A stretch of 64,000 bases of DNA, taken from Ensifer adhaerens (GTDB taxonomy: Bacteria > Pseudomonadota > Alphaproteobacteria > Rhizobiales > Rhizobiaceae). The notes under the pieces are model-generated. The model was not told the origin of the DNA and ran no database searches. It saw only the letters and a list, made by a program, of their open reading frames with translations. Shown here piece by piece: positions 30,245 to 38,586 of this stretch. Position numbers and translations under genes: made by a program. Positions within the stretch are counted from its first letter, which is position 1. Every line of letters starts with the position of its first letter. The DNA is taken from assembly GCF_020035535.1 (NCBI RefSeq), contig NZ_CP083349.1, positions 620,001-684,000 on the forward strand, read 5' to 3'.

Positions 30245-30652
30245 TTACGCTGCGGCCGGCCTGTCGCGATCGATGCGCTCGAGCACGCCGACGAAGGACC
30301 CGGCGAAGCGCTCGAGATCCCGCGTGTCATCGCCCGGGTGCTCGATGCGGATGGTCGCGCCCTTCTCATCGAGACAGGCAAACAGGATTGATGGCTCGCT
30401 GTCCTGCTCGCCAAGCCTTAGCACAGCGATGCTCAGGCAATCCTCGATCAGTTCCGAGGCAGGCAAGGCAAAAAGAAACTCGCCGCCGGCGCTGTCGGCA
30501 ACGGTGCGGACAAAGCCGGTGAAATCTTCCTTGTTTCCGGAAAAGCCATCGAGGGAGAGTTCGAGCTCGAGGAGCCCCATTGGAATGCCGCCGTCGCCCG
30601 GGGGAAGGGGGGTAGGGGTGGCATTGACCACGGCTGCCTGCGATGCGCCCAT
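30245..30652 (-). CDS. Hypothetical protein
   Basis: 135 residues, no recognised family. The core MGLLELELSLDGFSGNKEDFTGFVRTVADSAGGEFLFALPASELIEDCLSIAVLRLGEQD looks like a genuine folded protein with balanced composition, and codon use is normal. The ATG at 30652 is preferred because GGAG lies 7 bases upstream; an internal ATG at 30580 starts the compact domain. No signal peptide or membrane helix. It is isolated, ~270 bp divergent from the DUF1499 gene. Confidence 0.6.
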   Translation of the reverse strand: MGASQAAVVNATPTPLPPGDGGIPMGLLELELSLDGFSGNKEDFTGFVRTVADSAGGEFLFALPASELIEDCLSIAVLRLGEQDSEPSILFACLDEKGATIRIEHPGDDTRDLERFAGSFVGVLERIDRDRPAAA

Positions 30653-30919
30653 GTCGGTTCTCCGTCGATCGCCGTGCACCCTTGCATGAAGCCGTGCGCG
30701 GCCGTTGCCTCCGATTGAAACTCCGCGAGCCGGTCGATTCCTGGGCGCGCGGGCACATTCCCATGTGTTGATAGGTGGTTAACGAGAATGGCGATTTTGC
30801 GGCGAAGCCTCCGGCGTGGCCTGTGACCGGGCGGCAGACTGGCGCATTGCCTGTTTCCACGGCACGGGGCATGGTCTAAGAATGCGGTCTGTTTCGCGGC
30901 AGGGGATTGATTCAACTAC

Positions 30920-31828
30920 ATGATGGTCCGGTACGAGCGCCCATATTCCTATGCCGCCCACTGGGCGCGTCGCTTCGCCCGTATTTCCTTCTTGCTGTTC
31001 GCGCTCTCGCTGCTGGCGCACCGCTTCGGACCGCTGACGACACCGCACTTCCTGGCTCTTGTCGGTCTGTCGGGCATTTTCGCGCTGCTTGGCGTATTGC
31101 TTGCCGTCGTCGGGCTTGCGCGGCTCTGGCAGGTCGCTGCAATCGGTGGCCTCGCGTCCGCTGCGGCGCTTGTCTATGCGGCGCCGGCGCTCGGTTTCAT
31201 TGGCTTCGGCGCCGTGCAGTATTTCACGCGCCCGGCGATCTACGATGTCAGCACCGATACGGTGACGCCGCCGCCCTGGCTCAAGGTGCCGCAGGCCGAG
31301 CAGAGCTGGCTGAAACGCAAGGATGCCGTGACGCCTGAGGACCGGGAAGCGCAGATCCTTGCCTATCCGGGGCTCACCGGCCGACGCTACGATGGCGCGC
31401 TCGACCGCGTTTACCAGGGTGTGCGCACCGTCATCGAACAGAATCGCGTCGGCATCACCGAAGAGCTTGGCGTCGAAAACGCCCGCGCCGATCTCGAAGA
31501 TCTGGCCGTTCGGCCGAATGCCGGGGCAGACACGACCACCGAGCCGGAAAACGTGCCCGTGCCCGCGGCCCGGCCGGAACTGTCGCTCGAAGGGGCAATC
31601 GCGGGACGTCGCGCCAGCGACGTCGTTCTCCAGGGCGAGTGGCGCACGCTGATTGCCGGCTTCCGTTTCGATGTGTTGATCCGGCTGCGCGAAGAGGCCG
31701 AGACGACCTTCGTCGATTTGCGCGTCGCGTCCCGCTACGGGCCGCATGACCTCGGCATGGGCGCCGCCTTCGCCGACCAGTTCCTGCGGTCGCTCGATGC
31801 CGAGCTGCTCGGTATCGCCGGCGATTGA
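30920..31828 (+). CDS. DUF1499 domain membrane protein
   Basis: 302 residues. Three membrane helices lie at the N-terminus (residues ~20-40, 45-70, 75-105), followed by a soluble DUF1499-like domain with YDVSTDTVTPPPWL near 115 and a linker rich in Glu/Pro/Thr (~205-225). The second half contains GFRFDVLIRLREEAETTFVDLRVASRYGPHDLGMG, the DUF1499 C-terminal signature. The function is unknown. Two ATGs in tandem are possible starts. It is convergent with the DUF4166 gene. Confidence 0.85.
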   Translation: MMVRYERPYSYAAHWARRFARISFLLFALSLLAHRFGPLTTPHFLALVGLSGIFALLGVLLAVVGLARLWQVAAIGGLASAAALVYAAPALGFIGFGAVQYFTRPAIYDVSTDTVTPPPWLKVPQAEQSWLKRKDAVTPEDREAQILAYPGLTGRRYDGALDRVYQGVRTVIEQNRVGITEELGVENARADLEDLAVRPNAGADTTTEPENVPVPAARPELSLEGAIAGRRASDVVLQGEWRTLIAGFRFDVLIRLREEAETTFVDLRVASRYGPHDLGMGAAFADQFLRSLDAELLGIAGD

Positions 31829-31846
31829 TCGGTACGCCAGAAGGCG

Positions 31847-32491
31847 TCAGTCGTCTATGAGCGCACCGCGACCATCAAAATCATTGGCGGTTTCGGCTTC
31901 CGGCGCGGCGGTGTGCGACGACGTCGGCTCGTCCGCTGGTCGCAGCCAGCCGCGATAGCGCACGATCATGCCGGTCAACGGGCTTTCGACCTCCACATGG
32001 AAATGAAACAGACCATCTCGATCCTCCTCGAATGTGCGGCCGCCCGGCGCAAGCACCAGGGGAAGAGGAAGACCGAGGAAGGACCATGCGCGAACCGACA
32101 GATACAGCCGGTTTTCTGTGGGCTCCAAAGCGCACAAGATGCGAAACGGTCCGAACTCCTCCGCCAGCCACTGTTCGTTCGGTCTCTCTATCCTGTGCTG
32201 CGCGCTGCGCAGGACCTTCGCGCCGAAGCGCCGGGTCCAGACCTCCCGGCCATTCCGGCATGCGAAGTGGATTTCGACCGGCACATCTGGAGATGCGCCA
32301 GGAAAGCCGAGGACGGAGGCGACAAGGCGAGCCCATACCGATCCGCCCCGCTCGACGACTGCGCGCCCGCGAAAGATGGCATGCCCCTCTGACTTTTCAT
32401 GCAGGACGCGGATCGAGCCGGGCAGGCGATCCCAGTCACGCCCGAGGATCTGCCGATAGAGGCTCTTCTGCTGGTTGCATTGCGCCTTCAT
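31847..32491 (-). CDS. DUF4166 domain protein
   Basis: 214 residues. The DUF4166 pattern is visible: SLYRQILGRDWDRLPGSIRVLHE at the start, VVERGGSVWARLVASVLGFP, VWTRRFGAKVLRS, EEFGPFRI and FEEDRDGLFHFHVEVESPLTGMIVRYRGWL. The biochemical function is not known. It overlaps the upstream DCC-family gene by 4 bases (ATGA), so the two are translationally coupled; pairing with a DCC thiol-disulfide protein is common for this family. Confidence 0.82.
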   Translation of the reverse strand: MKAQCNQQKSLYRQILGRDWDRLPGSIRVLHEKSEGHAIFRGRAVVERGGSVWARLVASVLGFPGASPDVPVEIHFACRNGREVWTRRFGAKVLRSAQHRIERPNEQWLAEEFGPFRILCALEPTENRLYLSVRAWSFLGLPLPLVLAPGGRTFEEDRDGLFHFHVEVESPLTGMIVRYRGWLRPADEPTSSHTAAPEAETANDFDGRGALIDD

Positions 32492-32940
32492 GCGATGAAG
32501 CGCCCGCGCTCGTCCGGCGTCGGCACCATGCAGGTCTGGCGCCGTCCGGCGATGCGATAGCGGTTTCTCGCTACGAGATCATAAAGTGGGTCGCGAAGGA
32601 TAGCAGGCAGGATACGGCAGAGGTTCACGAGCGACCATGGCAGGCCCAGCCGCGCCAGCGTCCGGATCGATCCGTCGGATTTGAAGCGGGCGACATCGTC
32701 CTCGATCAGCATATTGCTTTCGAAGCTGACGGCGTCGAGCCCGTAGTGCCGATAGAGCGCCTGGCCAATCGGCGACTGTGCCGTGAGATAGCGATATTGC
32801 GCCCGCCGGTCATGGCGAAGCAGGAAACGCACCCAGCCGGAACAGAAGATGCATTCGCCGTCGAAGACCACCACGGGCTTGTCGTCGGCAAAGGCGTGCA
32901 CCGAGGCATCGTTGCGATAGCTGTAGGCGCCGCGCCGCAT
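32488..32940 (-). CDS. DCC1-like thiol-disulfide oxidoreductase family protein (YuxK type)
   Basis: 150 residues. The defining motif VVVFDGECIFCSGWVRFLLRHDRR (DGxCxxC, Cys pair near 31-34) opens a thioredoxin-like fold and is followed by YLTAQSPIGQALYRHYGLD. The CxxC suggests redox activity; the partner is unknown. It lies in a four-gene minus-strand run (cupin, MBL hydrolase, DCC, DUF4166) with gaps of 17 and 2 bases and a 4-base overlap, so the run is probably one operon. Confidence 0.87.
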   Translation of the reverse strand: MRRGAYSYRNDASVHAFADDKPVVVFDGECIFCSGWVRFLLRHDRRAQYRYLTAQSPIGQALYRHYGLDAVSFESNMLIEDDVARFKSDGSIRTLARLGLPWSLVNLCRILPAILRDPLYDLVARNRYRIAGRRQTCMVPTPDERGRFIA

Positions 32941-32942
32941 GG

Positions 32943-33866
32943 TCAGCCGGCTCCGCCGGGCGTCAGCCGGTAGGCGCCGAGCAGAGAGGGCGGCCCCTCG
33001 GTCTCGACGCGTCCCTGCTCGATCAGGTCTTCGAGATGGGCAAGCACCGAGAGCGCGGCCGCTCCATGCAGCCGGACGTCGGTGGTGGCATAGATGACCT
33101 TGACCATATCGGGGATCCGGCTGTCGCCGGCGCGGATGCGTTCAACCACGGCGCGCTCGCGCATCTTGCGGTGAGCGCGCAGTCCCCGAAGGAAGGACAA
33201 CGGCTCGGTTACCGGCCCGCCGTGGCCCGGCAGATAGAGATGGTCGTCGCGGGTGAGCAGCTTTTCGAGCGAGGCCATGTAATCCGCCATGGCACCATCC
33301 GGCGGCGCGACGATCGTCGTCGCCCAGGCCATGACGTGATCGGCGGAAAAGAGGATGCCGGTGCCGTCGAGCGCGAAGGCCATGTGGTTGGCCGTATGGC
33401 CGGGCGTGGTCAGCCCCGTCAGGCTCCAGCCATCGCCCTCGATGCGCCCGCCGTCCGCAAGCACGAGATCGGGGGCGAACTCCATGTCCGAACTCTCGGC
33501 GAAGGGATTGGTCTCGCCCGCATGCAAGGGGCGGGCAGAGCGGTGTGGCCCTTCGCCAACGATCAGCGCCCCGGTCGCAGCCTTCAGCCGGCGCGCAAGC
33601 GGCGAGTGGTCGCGATGGGTATGGCTGACGGCGATGTGAGTGACCTGGCGACCGGCAAGGGCGCCCATCAGCGCCTGAAAATGCGCCTCGTCGTCCGGCC
33701 CCGGATCAATCACGACAACGGAACGCTTTCCGACGATATAGCTGTTGGTACCATGGAAGGTGAAGGGACCCGGATTGTTGACGGTGATGCGCTGCACATC
33801 GTCCGCGACCGTCACGGCCTCGCCATGGGCCGGCTTGAATTCGAGATCGAAGTCTGGCCCCTGCAT
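32943..33866 (-). CDS. MBL-fold metallo-hydrolase
   Basis: 307 residues. The metallo-beta-lactamase zinc motif is HTHRDH (in VSHTHRDHSPLA), with TTPGHTANHMAF and FSADHVMAW as further ligands and PGHGGP near the C-terminus. A C-terminal winged-helix-like region (KVIYATTDVRLHGAAALSVLAHLEDLIEQGRVE) resembles LACTB2/RNase-like relatives. The substrate cannot be assigned; hydroxyacylglutathione- or nuclease-like activities are both known for this branch. The start at 33866 (MQGPDFDLEF) is 17 bases after the cupin stop. Confidence 0.9.
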   Translation of the reverse strand: MQGPDFDLEFKPAHGEAVTVADDVQRITVNNPGPFTFHGTNSYIVGKRSVVVIDPGPDDEAHFQALMGALAGRQVTHIAVSHTHRDHSPLARRLKAATGALIVGEGPHRSARPLHAGETNPFAESSDMEFAPDLVLADGGRIEGDGWSLTGLTTPGHTANHMAFALDGTGILFSADHVMAWATTIVAPPDGAMADYMASLEKLLTRDDHLYLPGHGGPVTEPLSFLRGLRAHRKMRERAVVERIRAGDSRIPDMVKVIYATTDVRLHGAAALSVLAHLEDLIEQGRVETEGPPSLLGAYRLTPGGAG

Positions 33867-33883
33867 ACGTCTCTTCCTGGCCT

Positions 33884-34180
33884 TCACTTGTACTCGATCT
33901 CGATGAACGACATCGGCTCGCTGCCGGCATTGACGACGTTGTGTGCCACGCCGGCCTCGCGGCGATAGGCAGCACCCTTGGCGATATCGACCCGCCGGCT
34001 GCCGCCTTCCTCCTCGAGCAGGAACTGGCAATCCGTCATCGGCACGACGACATAGCCGAGACCATGCACATGGTGCCCGGTATCGGCGCCGGGCTCGAAA
34101 TCCCAGCGGGTGACCCTGACGACGGCGTCATCGACGAGCACGCTCGGAACGGCAGGGGGACGGGCGCGAAACTGGCTCAT
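33884..34180 (-). CDS. Small cupin domain protein
   Basis: 98 residues forming one cupin barrel: DFEPGADTGHHVHGLGYVVVPMTDC (metal-binding motif 1, His-x-His) and AYRREAGVAHNVVNAG (motif 2). The ATG at 34180 has GGAG ~5 bases upstream; in-frame ATGs further up lack one. It is the first gene of the four-gene minus-strand run. Its function, probably metal-dependent small-molecule binding or oxidation, is not defined. Confidence 0.87.
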   Translation of the reverse strand: MSQFRARPPAVPSVLVDDAVVRVTRWDFEPGADTGHHVHGLGYVVVPMTDCQFLLEEEGGSRRVDIAKGAAYRREAGVAHNVVNAGSEPMSFIEIEYK

Positions 34181-34393
34181 GAGGTTCTCCATTTGCCGGG
34201 ACAATAGGAGGTGCTGTCAGGGAAGGGAAGGGCGCATGCGCTGGCCCCCTTCGAGGAGCCGGAGCGCCTTTTACACAAGGCATCAACAAATCCGCCGAAA
34301 TTTCAACTTGGTGCCAACTTAATCATTGTGACGGGCGGCGAGCTTTGGTAATCAGGCGCTCGATTTGGCGGACATCTTTTCCGTCAGTTCTGT

Positions 34394-34468
34394 TGGGGCG
34401 TCGCCAAGCGGTAAGGCACCGGTTTTTGGTACCGGCATTCCCAGGTTCGAATCCTGGCGCCCCAGCCA
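34394..34468 (+). tRNA. tRNA-Gln (TTG)
   Basis: Complete cloverleaf: acceptor TGGGGCG/CGCCCCA, D-arm GCCAAGCGGTAAGGC, anticodon arm CCGGT-TTTTGGT-ACCGG with anticodon TTG, T-arm CCAGG-TTCGAAT-CCTGG, discriminator G and encoded CCA. A strong terminator follows. Confidence 0.97.
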
Positions 34469-34493
34469 TCTATTTCAAGTCGATAACTTCAAT

Positions 34494-34541
34494 CACCTAC
34501 ATGAAGGCTCGCGCTTCATGTAGGTGCGCTCGGTCTTTTTT
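34494..34541 (+). terminator. Terminator of tRNA-Gln
   Basis: The perfect 13-bp stem CACCTACATGAAG (34494-34506) / CTTCATGTAGGTG (34514-34526) has a 7-base loop. A run of six T residues follows a short spacer. Confidence 0.75.
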
Positions 34542-34600
34542 GCTCAATGGTTCGCCTCTGCGGCCACAAGACGGCAGAGATCGGAGACATCTACGAGTCC

Positions 34601-34960
34601 CTACCACCGGCTGTGCGATGACTTGCTATCGCTGTTTTCGCGAGAAAAGCGGTCTTCTCTTTGCATCCAAATCCGCGATTTGAAGGTGATCGGCGTGGAA
34701 GCGGGAGGTGAAATGCTCAAGCCACCGGGAATGCCGGGCTGATTGTTACTCTTGCCTCCCCCTACCTGGCCGTGCGTGCCTCCCCCGCCGGATTTGGCAA
34801 TCGCGCGGGAACTGAGGCTTGTACCAAGCAGTAGGGTTATGGTGGGAGGCGTTACCGCGGCGAAACGCCCAGCCTTCATGAGAAAATTGCGGCGAGCTTC
34901 AGCTTCTGATGTCAGTCCTTCGGGAATTTGTTCTAATTCTTTTGTGTTATTTCTAGACAT
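34601..34960 (-). CDS. Small protein with Tat-like RRNFL motif, unknown function
   Basis: 119 residues. The N-terminal half, IPEGLTSEAEARRNFLMKAGRF then AAVTPPTITLLLGTSLSS, has the twin-arginine pattern RRNFL followed by a hydrophobic stretch ending SSRAIA. Short proteins with this start occur in many alphaproteobacteria. A Gly-rich segment (SGGGGTHGQVGGGKSNN) follows. The last ~40 residues are polar and less protein-like, so the C-terminus may have drifted or frame-shifted. GGTGG lies ~4 bases before the ATG. The upstream DNA is strongly AT-rich, unlike the surroundings, suggesting a specific promoter or transferred segment. Confidence 0.6.
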   Translation of the reverse strand: MSRNNTKELEQIPEGLTSEAEARRNFLMKAGRFAAVTPPTITLLLGTSLSSRAIAKSGGGGTHGQVGGGKSNNQPGIPGGLSISPPASTPITFKSRIWMQREDRFSRENSDSKSSHSRW

Positions 34961-35430
34961 GATCCACCTAATAATAATTAAGTTAAAACAACATGGTTAT
35001 GTTAACAGCATTTTTAAGGGATGCAATTGGTGGAACTATTTCTGTAATACTTAGATATTTCGCGAGGAGGGTTTTGTGGAAGGATATGATTGTGATGCGG
35101 CGCCGATATAGATCGGTTCACGTCGCGTCTGTTTGTGGATGATGCCGAGCTTCCTGGTATCCCACAGGGTGACCGCTGAGATCATTCCTTCCGCAGTCAA
35201 CGGAGACCCTGCGTGCTGAGCGCCGAGCCGGCCGGTGGTTGGCCACGTGAGAACAGGCGGCATCCAATCGGAACAGGGGTGAAGCGTCGAGCCTGTCGAG
35301 GCCTGCTTTCAATCACTCGATCCGAAACGGCCGATCCCGGCCGTGGGCCGGGCTTCTACTTGCACTCTTGTCAAGTCACTCTGCAACTGACACGCTAACT
35401 GCGTTGATTCCTACTTGTATGAGGGAGAAG
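34961..35430. other. AT-rich then non-coding region between the Tat-like gene and yegP
   Basis: 34965-35065 is unusually AT-rich and contains AACAT..ATGTT and GTTAA/TTAAC inverted elements near 34985-35005, likely a promoter/operator for the minus-strand gene. 35070-35400 is GC-rich with short open frames on both strands, none of which has a ribosome site or recognisable protein. It also contains hairpin-prone segments (e.g. CGGCCGATCCCGGCCG near 35330). It may be a decayed gene or an unrecognised RNA; nothing can be named. Confidence 0.35.
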
Positions 35431-35613
35431 ATGGCTCACAAATTCGAAATCTACAAAGACAAGGCTGGTGAATACCGGGTGCGCTTCAAGTACAACAGCG
35501 AAGTGATGTTCTCGACCGAGGGCTACAAGACCAAGGCCAGCGCGCAGAACGCCATCGACTCGATCAAGAAGAACGGTCCCGAAGCACCCGTCGAAGACAA
35601 CAGCAGCAGCTGA
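35431..35613 (+). CDS. YegP family protein (DUF1508)
   Basis: 60 residues, one DUF1508 repeat: KFEIYKDKAGEYRVRFKYNSE and GYKTKASAQNAIDSIKKN. E. coli YegP has two such repeats; single-repeat versions are common in rhizobia. The function is unknown. GGGAG lies just upstream of the ATG at 35431; an in-frame ATG four codons upstream is possible. It is followed by a bidirectional terminator shared with the convergent lipoprotein gene. Confidence 0.88.
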   Translation: MAHKFEIYKDKAGEYRVRFKYNSEVMFSTEGYKTKASAQNAIDSIKKNGPEAPVEDNSSS

Positions 35614-35635
35614 GTTCGACACAATCTCCTAGAAA

Positions 35636-35668
35636 AAACCCGCCGATTTTCACCGGCGGGTTTTTGTT
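35636..35668. terminator. Bidirectional Rho-independent terminator
   Basis: AACCCGCCG/CGGCGGGTT stem around an ATTTTCAC loop, with A6 on the left and T5 on the right. It serves yegP (+) and the lipoprotein gene (-). Confidence 0.88.
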
Positions 35669-35677
35669 TCTTGAGGT

Positions 35678-36115
35678 TTAACCTGCGGTCACTGCCGGCT
35701 TGGTCTGGGCCGGGGCGCCCAGGAACTCTTCGCACCAGCTCGGGCCTTCCGCGCGTTTGTGGTCGCCGGCGATGCGGATCGAGCGGATGACATAGTCGGA
35801 CGAGACGGTGAGCTGAACGGAGCAGCTCAGATATTCCGTGCGGGCCGAGGCGATGCGCTTGCCGCGCTTGCCGTCCTTGGTGGTTTCGTATTGGGCCGGG
35901 ACCTTGCGGGTCTTGTAGCCGCCCTTCCAGCTATAGACAGTGGAGCTGCCGCTTTCGACGTCGGAGATCGGCGGACCGTATTGGGCGAAGAAGCCGCCGG
36001 CCGGTTGGCCGAGCCAACGCGCTTCGACCGCGTTTCTGGAGATCCCCGTTCCGGTCGTGGTGCAGCCGGCGAGCACGAGCGCGAGGCCCGCCACCGTCAT
36101 CATGCGGAAGTTCAT
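35678..36115 (-). CDS. Lipoprotein of unknown function
   Basis: 145 residues. The signal MNFRMMTVAGLALVLAGC has a lipobox LAGC at Cys18. The mature part contains EARWLGQPAGGFFAQYGPPISD, then STVYSWKGGYK, resembling the small SmpA-like/'hypothetical lipoprotein' domain that measures parameter-ratio motifs; similarity is weak. Two further cysteines (YLSCSVQ, SWCEEF) could bridge. The ATG at 36115 fits the signal peptide. The function is unknown. Confidence 0.75.
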   Translation of the reverse strand: MNFRMMTVAGLALVLAGCTTTGTGISRNAVEARWLGQPAGGFFAQYGPPISDVESGSSTVYSWKGGYKTRKVPAQYETTKDGKRGKRIASARTEYLSCSVQLTVSSDYVIRSIRIAGDHKRAEGPSWCEEFLGAPAQTKPAVTAG

Positions 36116-36392
36116 GTTTCTGTCCCTTTGGCTCTCGTTCTGAAATAGGCGTGGCGCGGAAGCCCGTATCCCCTGGTTTTCCGCGCTTTCCGTTGTGCCT
36201 CTAGCGCCAAACCAATAGAAAGGAAATCCACGCCGCACCCTCGATTTGAGGAAAATATGAAGCGTTGCAGAAAGTCCCTATCGGGCGCGCTTCCAGACGC
36301 CAGCGGCTCCCGCCAAACGGCAATCTCCGCACGAGTTTTCCACCGTCACAAATTTTTTGAAAAAAAGGCGCAAGGTTTTTCGAGATAGGCGC

Positions 36393-36421
36393 TTGTGAAA
36401 TCAAAATGCCTGTTCTATAGA
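36393..36421 (+). promoter_or_regulatory. Sigma-70-type promoter of tRNA-Pro
   Basis: TTGTGA (36393-36398), a 17-base spacer, then TATAGA (36416-36421), 14 bases before the tRNA 5' end. The remainder of 36116-36392 shows no gene. Confidence 0.7.
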
Positions 36422-36435
36422 GGCGCCGCTGGTCA

Positions 36436-36512
36436 CGGAGTGTAGCGCAGTCTGGTAGCGCACCACGTTCGGGACGTGGGGGTCGCAAGTTCGAATCTTG
36501 CCACTCCGACCA
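36436..36512 (+). tRNA. tRNA-Pro (CGG)
   Basis: Cloverleaf with acceptor CGGAGTG/CACTCCG, D-arm GCGCAGTCTGGTAGCGC, anticodon arm CCACG-TTCGGGA-CGTGG with anticodon CGG, T-arm GCAAG-TTCGAAT-CTTGC, discriminator A and encoded CCA. Confidence 0.97.
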
Positions 36513-36516
36513 GCCG

Positions 36517-36543
36517 AAAAGCCCGGAAATCCGGGCTTTTTTC
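36517..36543 (+). terminator. Terminator of tRNA-Pro
   Basis: AAAAGCCCGG/CCGGGCTTTTTT hairpin starting 5 bases after the tRNA CCA. Confidence 0.88.
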
Positions 36544-36748
36544 GTTTTGGCGGCATGTTCCGTTGTCGCCATGGCATCGACGGCGACGAAGATTTCCCAC
36601 TGTTTTCGACCAGTTCGACATGCAACCTGCAAGATAAGATGCCGTTGCGCCGCGGTGAACTTTCGATGCGTGAACGCTGACGGCAGATGCTGGCAGCCAC
36701 TTGCATTTTTCTATAGGGTTGTTGGGACAGCGCGTGGGGGCGTAATCC

Positions 36749-37731
36749 TTGCACTACAATCCAGCTCTTGATGGATTGCGGGCGGTGGCGGTTTTCACCG
36801 TTGTCGCGTTCCATTGCCGTTTTCCGTTTGCTCTAGGCGGGATGATCGGGGTCGATGTCTTTTTCGTTCTCAGCGGTTATCTGATCACCACGATCCTCCG
36901 CAGCGGCATCGGGTTGCCGGAATTCTACTGGCGCCGGGCGACCCGCCTGTATCCGCCGCTGTTGCTGATGCTGGCTGCCTATGCAGCTTTCGCACCCTTG
37001 GTGTTCCCGACGGTCAATCCAGTCTTCGACGTCCTGCTGGCAGGGCTTTATCTGTCCGATTACACGATGGCCTTCTGGTATCAGCCATTGAGTATCGGTC
37101 ACACCTGGTCGCTTGCCGTCGAGGAACATTTCTATCTCGTTTGGCCTCTGGTCATTCTGGCAACTCGACGGCTTCCTGTGCGGCCGCTGATGTGGTTGCT
37201 GGCGGTTGGATTTGTCGTCGCGACGACCTGGCGAATCGTGGATGCCCATGTGTGGCAAGATTGGCATCGCACTTATTTTCGGTTCGATACGCGCATGAGC
37301 GGCCTGATCCTTGGCGCGCTGATCGCCGTCATGCCATGGCGGCTGCAAGGGGAGCGCGTTCTGCTGATAGGACGGATATCGATTTACATGCTGCTTGTGG
37401 CGCTGTTGTTCTTCCGGTTCCGCAACATCTGGTTCATCGGCTGGGGCGGCATCGCCGTCGATTTGGCGGCCGCGGGCTTGGCCTTATCGTTGGTCTCGGG
37501 CGAGACGGCGATTTCTCGCTTCCTCTCAAGAGAAGGGCCGCGCTATCTCGCCTGCTGTCCTATTCGATATATCTCTGGCACTACCCCATTGCCCTGGCGC
37601 TCCGGGACCAATTGGATCCCTTCACCACATCAATCGTGGTGGGTGGGCTGGCGACACTCATCGCCGCGGTCTCGTACAGGTACATCGAGAAGCCTCTGAA
37701 GGACCTACGAGACCGCAGGCGAGCCGCCTGA
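36749..37731 (+). pseudogene. Acyltransferase 3 family (OafA-like), frameshifted
   Basis: Integral-membrane acyltransferase-3 protein that would O-acylate surface sugars. It starts at TTG 36749 with NPALDGLRAVAVFTVVAFH and continues with GGMIGVDVFFVLSGYLI, YWRRATRLYPPLLLML and IGHTWSLAVEEHFYLVWP. After SREGPRYLA (near 37550) the frame breaks. The family's C-terminus continues in the -1 frame as LLSYSIYLWHYPIALALRD, then SYRYIEKPLKDLRDR, ending at 37731. A single missing base, probably one C in GCCTGCTG around 37550, explains it. Read in frame 1, the protein would end in ~50 unrelated residues. A sequencing error cannot be excluded. Confidence 0.85.
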
Positions 37732-37911
37732 TCCCCTCAAGAGGGGGCACTGGGGGGCAGCCGTGGTCCTCTTCACGTTCGATGCTCTGTCATTCGTCGC
37801 CTCCTATGAGCCGTTGGTCGAATAGCCGTGCATTCGCGCCCGGGTGGCCTGTCTGCGTGCACGCGAAGGTTCTAGGTTCCCGCCACAGTCCATCAACGAT
37901 TGGGAACGGGA

Positions 37912-38331
37912 ATGTCGATCAAGCACCTATCCATTGCCGCCGTTCTGCTAATGACCGGCCACTCCGTGGCGGCGGCGCAGAACTGCGAGAAGAACTTCAA
38001 GGCGTCGGGCGTTCCGCTGGTAACGCCGGTCTATTACAAGACCTGGCAGGAGTTTCCGAAGCTGAAGCCCGAGGCCGCCTTGCAGCGGATGGCGCGGGGG
38101 GTCGCGGCGGAAGGGTTTTCCGGAATCGAGATCAACAAGTCGCTCGGAACCATCGAGGCCTATCAGGATACCGCCGGCTCCGGACGGCTGCAGACGTTGC
38201 GCGTCGTTGCCCGCAAGCGTGGTTCAGGCACGCGGGTTGATGCGATGTTCGATATTCAGGTGGGGCAGGTGGCCACCAAACAGGTGGTGCAGGAGGGGCT
38301 CTGCAACATCATCCGTTCCGCAGTCGAGTAG
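37912..38331 (+). CDS. Exported hypothetical protein
   Basis: 139 residues. The signal peptide MSIKHLSIAAVLLMTGHSVAA is followed by AQ/NCEKNFK. The mature part contains PVYYKTWQEFPKLKPEAALQRMARGVAAEGFSGIEINKSLGTIEAYQ, then VDAMFDIQVGQVATKQVVQEGLCNII, with one Cys near each end that may pair. No named family was recognised. GGGA lies just before the ATG at 37912. A hairpin follows 37 bases after the stop. Confidence 0.75.
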   Translation: MSIKHLSIAAVLLMTGHSVAAAQNCEKNFKASGVPLVTPVYYKTWQEFPKLKPEAALQRMARGVAAEGFSGIEINKSLGTIEAYQDTAGSGRLQTLRVVARKRGSGTRVDAMFDIQVGQVATKQVVQEGLCNIIRSAVE

Positions 38332-38367
38332 GGACCGGGCGGGCGCGACGTCCAGGTAGAGGCAAGA

Positions 38368-38396
38368 GAGCGTTTCCATCATCGATGGCAACGCTC
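38368..38396. terminator. Hairpin between two convergent genes
   Basis: GAGCGTTTCCATC pairs with GATGGCAACGCTC (one mismatch) around a 3-base loop. There is no T-run. It sits exactly between the plus-strand gene ending at 38331 and the minus-strand gene ending at 38407. Confidence 0.5.
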
Positions 38397-38406
38397 CATC
38401 CGCCTG

Positions 38407-38586
38407 TCAGCGCTGCCTCTCGAGCGTCGTGAGAGCCGACTGGGCAGCTGCCTGGGCCTGCAGCATCGATGTAAAGTTGCCCTGGGCGGGATAGGTGACA
38501 CCGCGAAACTTGATGACGAAGCACCATTTGCCGTTGACGCGCTTCTCGACCTTCACGGTGGTTTCCGGTTGCTTGTCCGTGCTCAC
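38407..38586 (-). CDS. Small hypothetical protein
   Basis: 59 residues from the GTG at 38586: STDKQPETTVKVEKRVNGKW, then CFVIKFRGVTYPAQGNFTSMLQAQAAAQSALTTLERQR. The GTG is preferred because GGGAG lies 8 bases upstream; the open frame extends ~36 codons further but with less protein-like sequence. The C-terminal half is probably an amphipathic helix. The function is unknown. Confidence 0.55.
   Translation of the reverse strand: MSTDKQPETTVKVEKRVNGKWCFVIKFRGVTYPAQGNFTSMLQAQAAAQSALTTLERQR

Noticed and set aside
34394..34468. tRNA-Gln as an active integration site
   Set aside because: No integrase gene or repeated tRNA 3' end was seen nearby, so an integrated element cannot be claimed.
35051..35398. 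Short open frames on both strands after the Tat-like gene
   Set aside because: No Shine-Dalgarno, no recognisable family, and the two strands compete; treated as non-coding or decayed.
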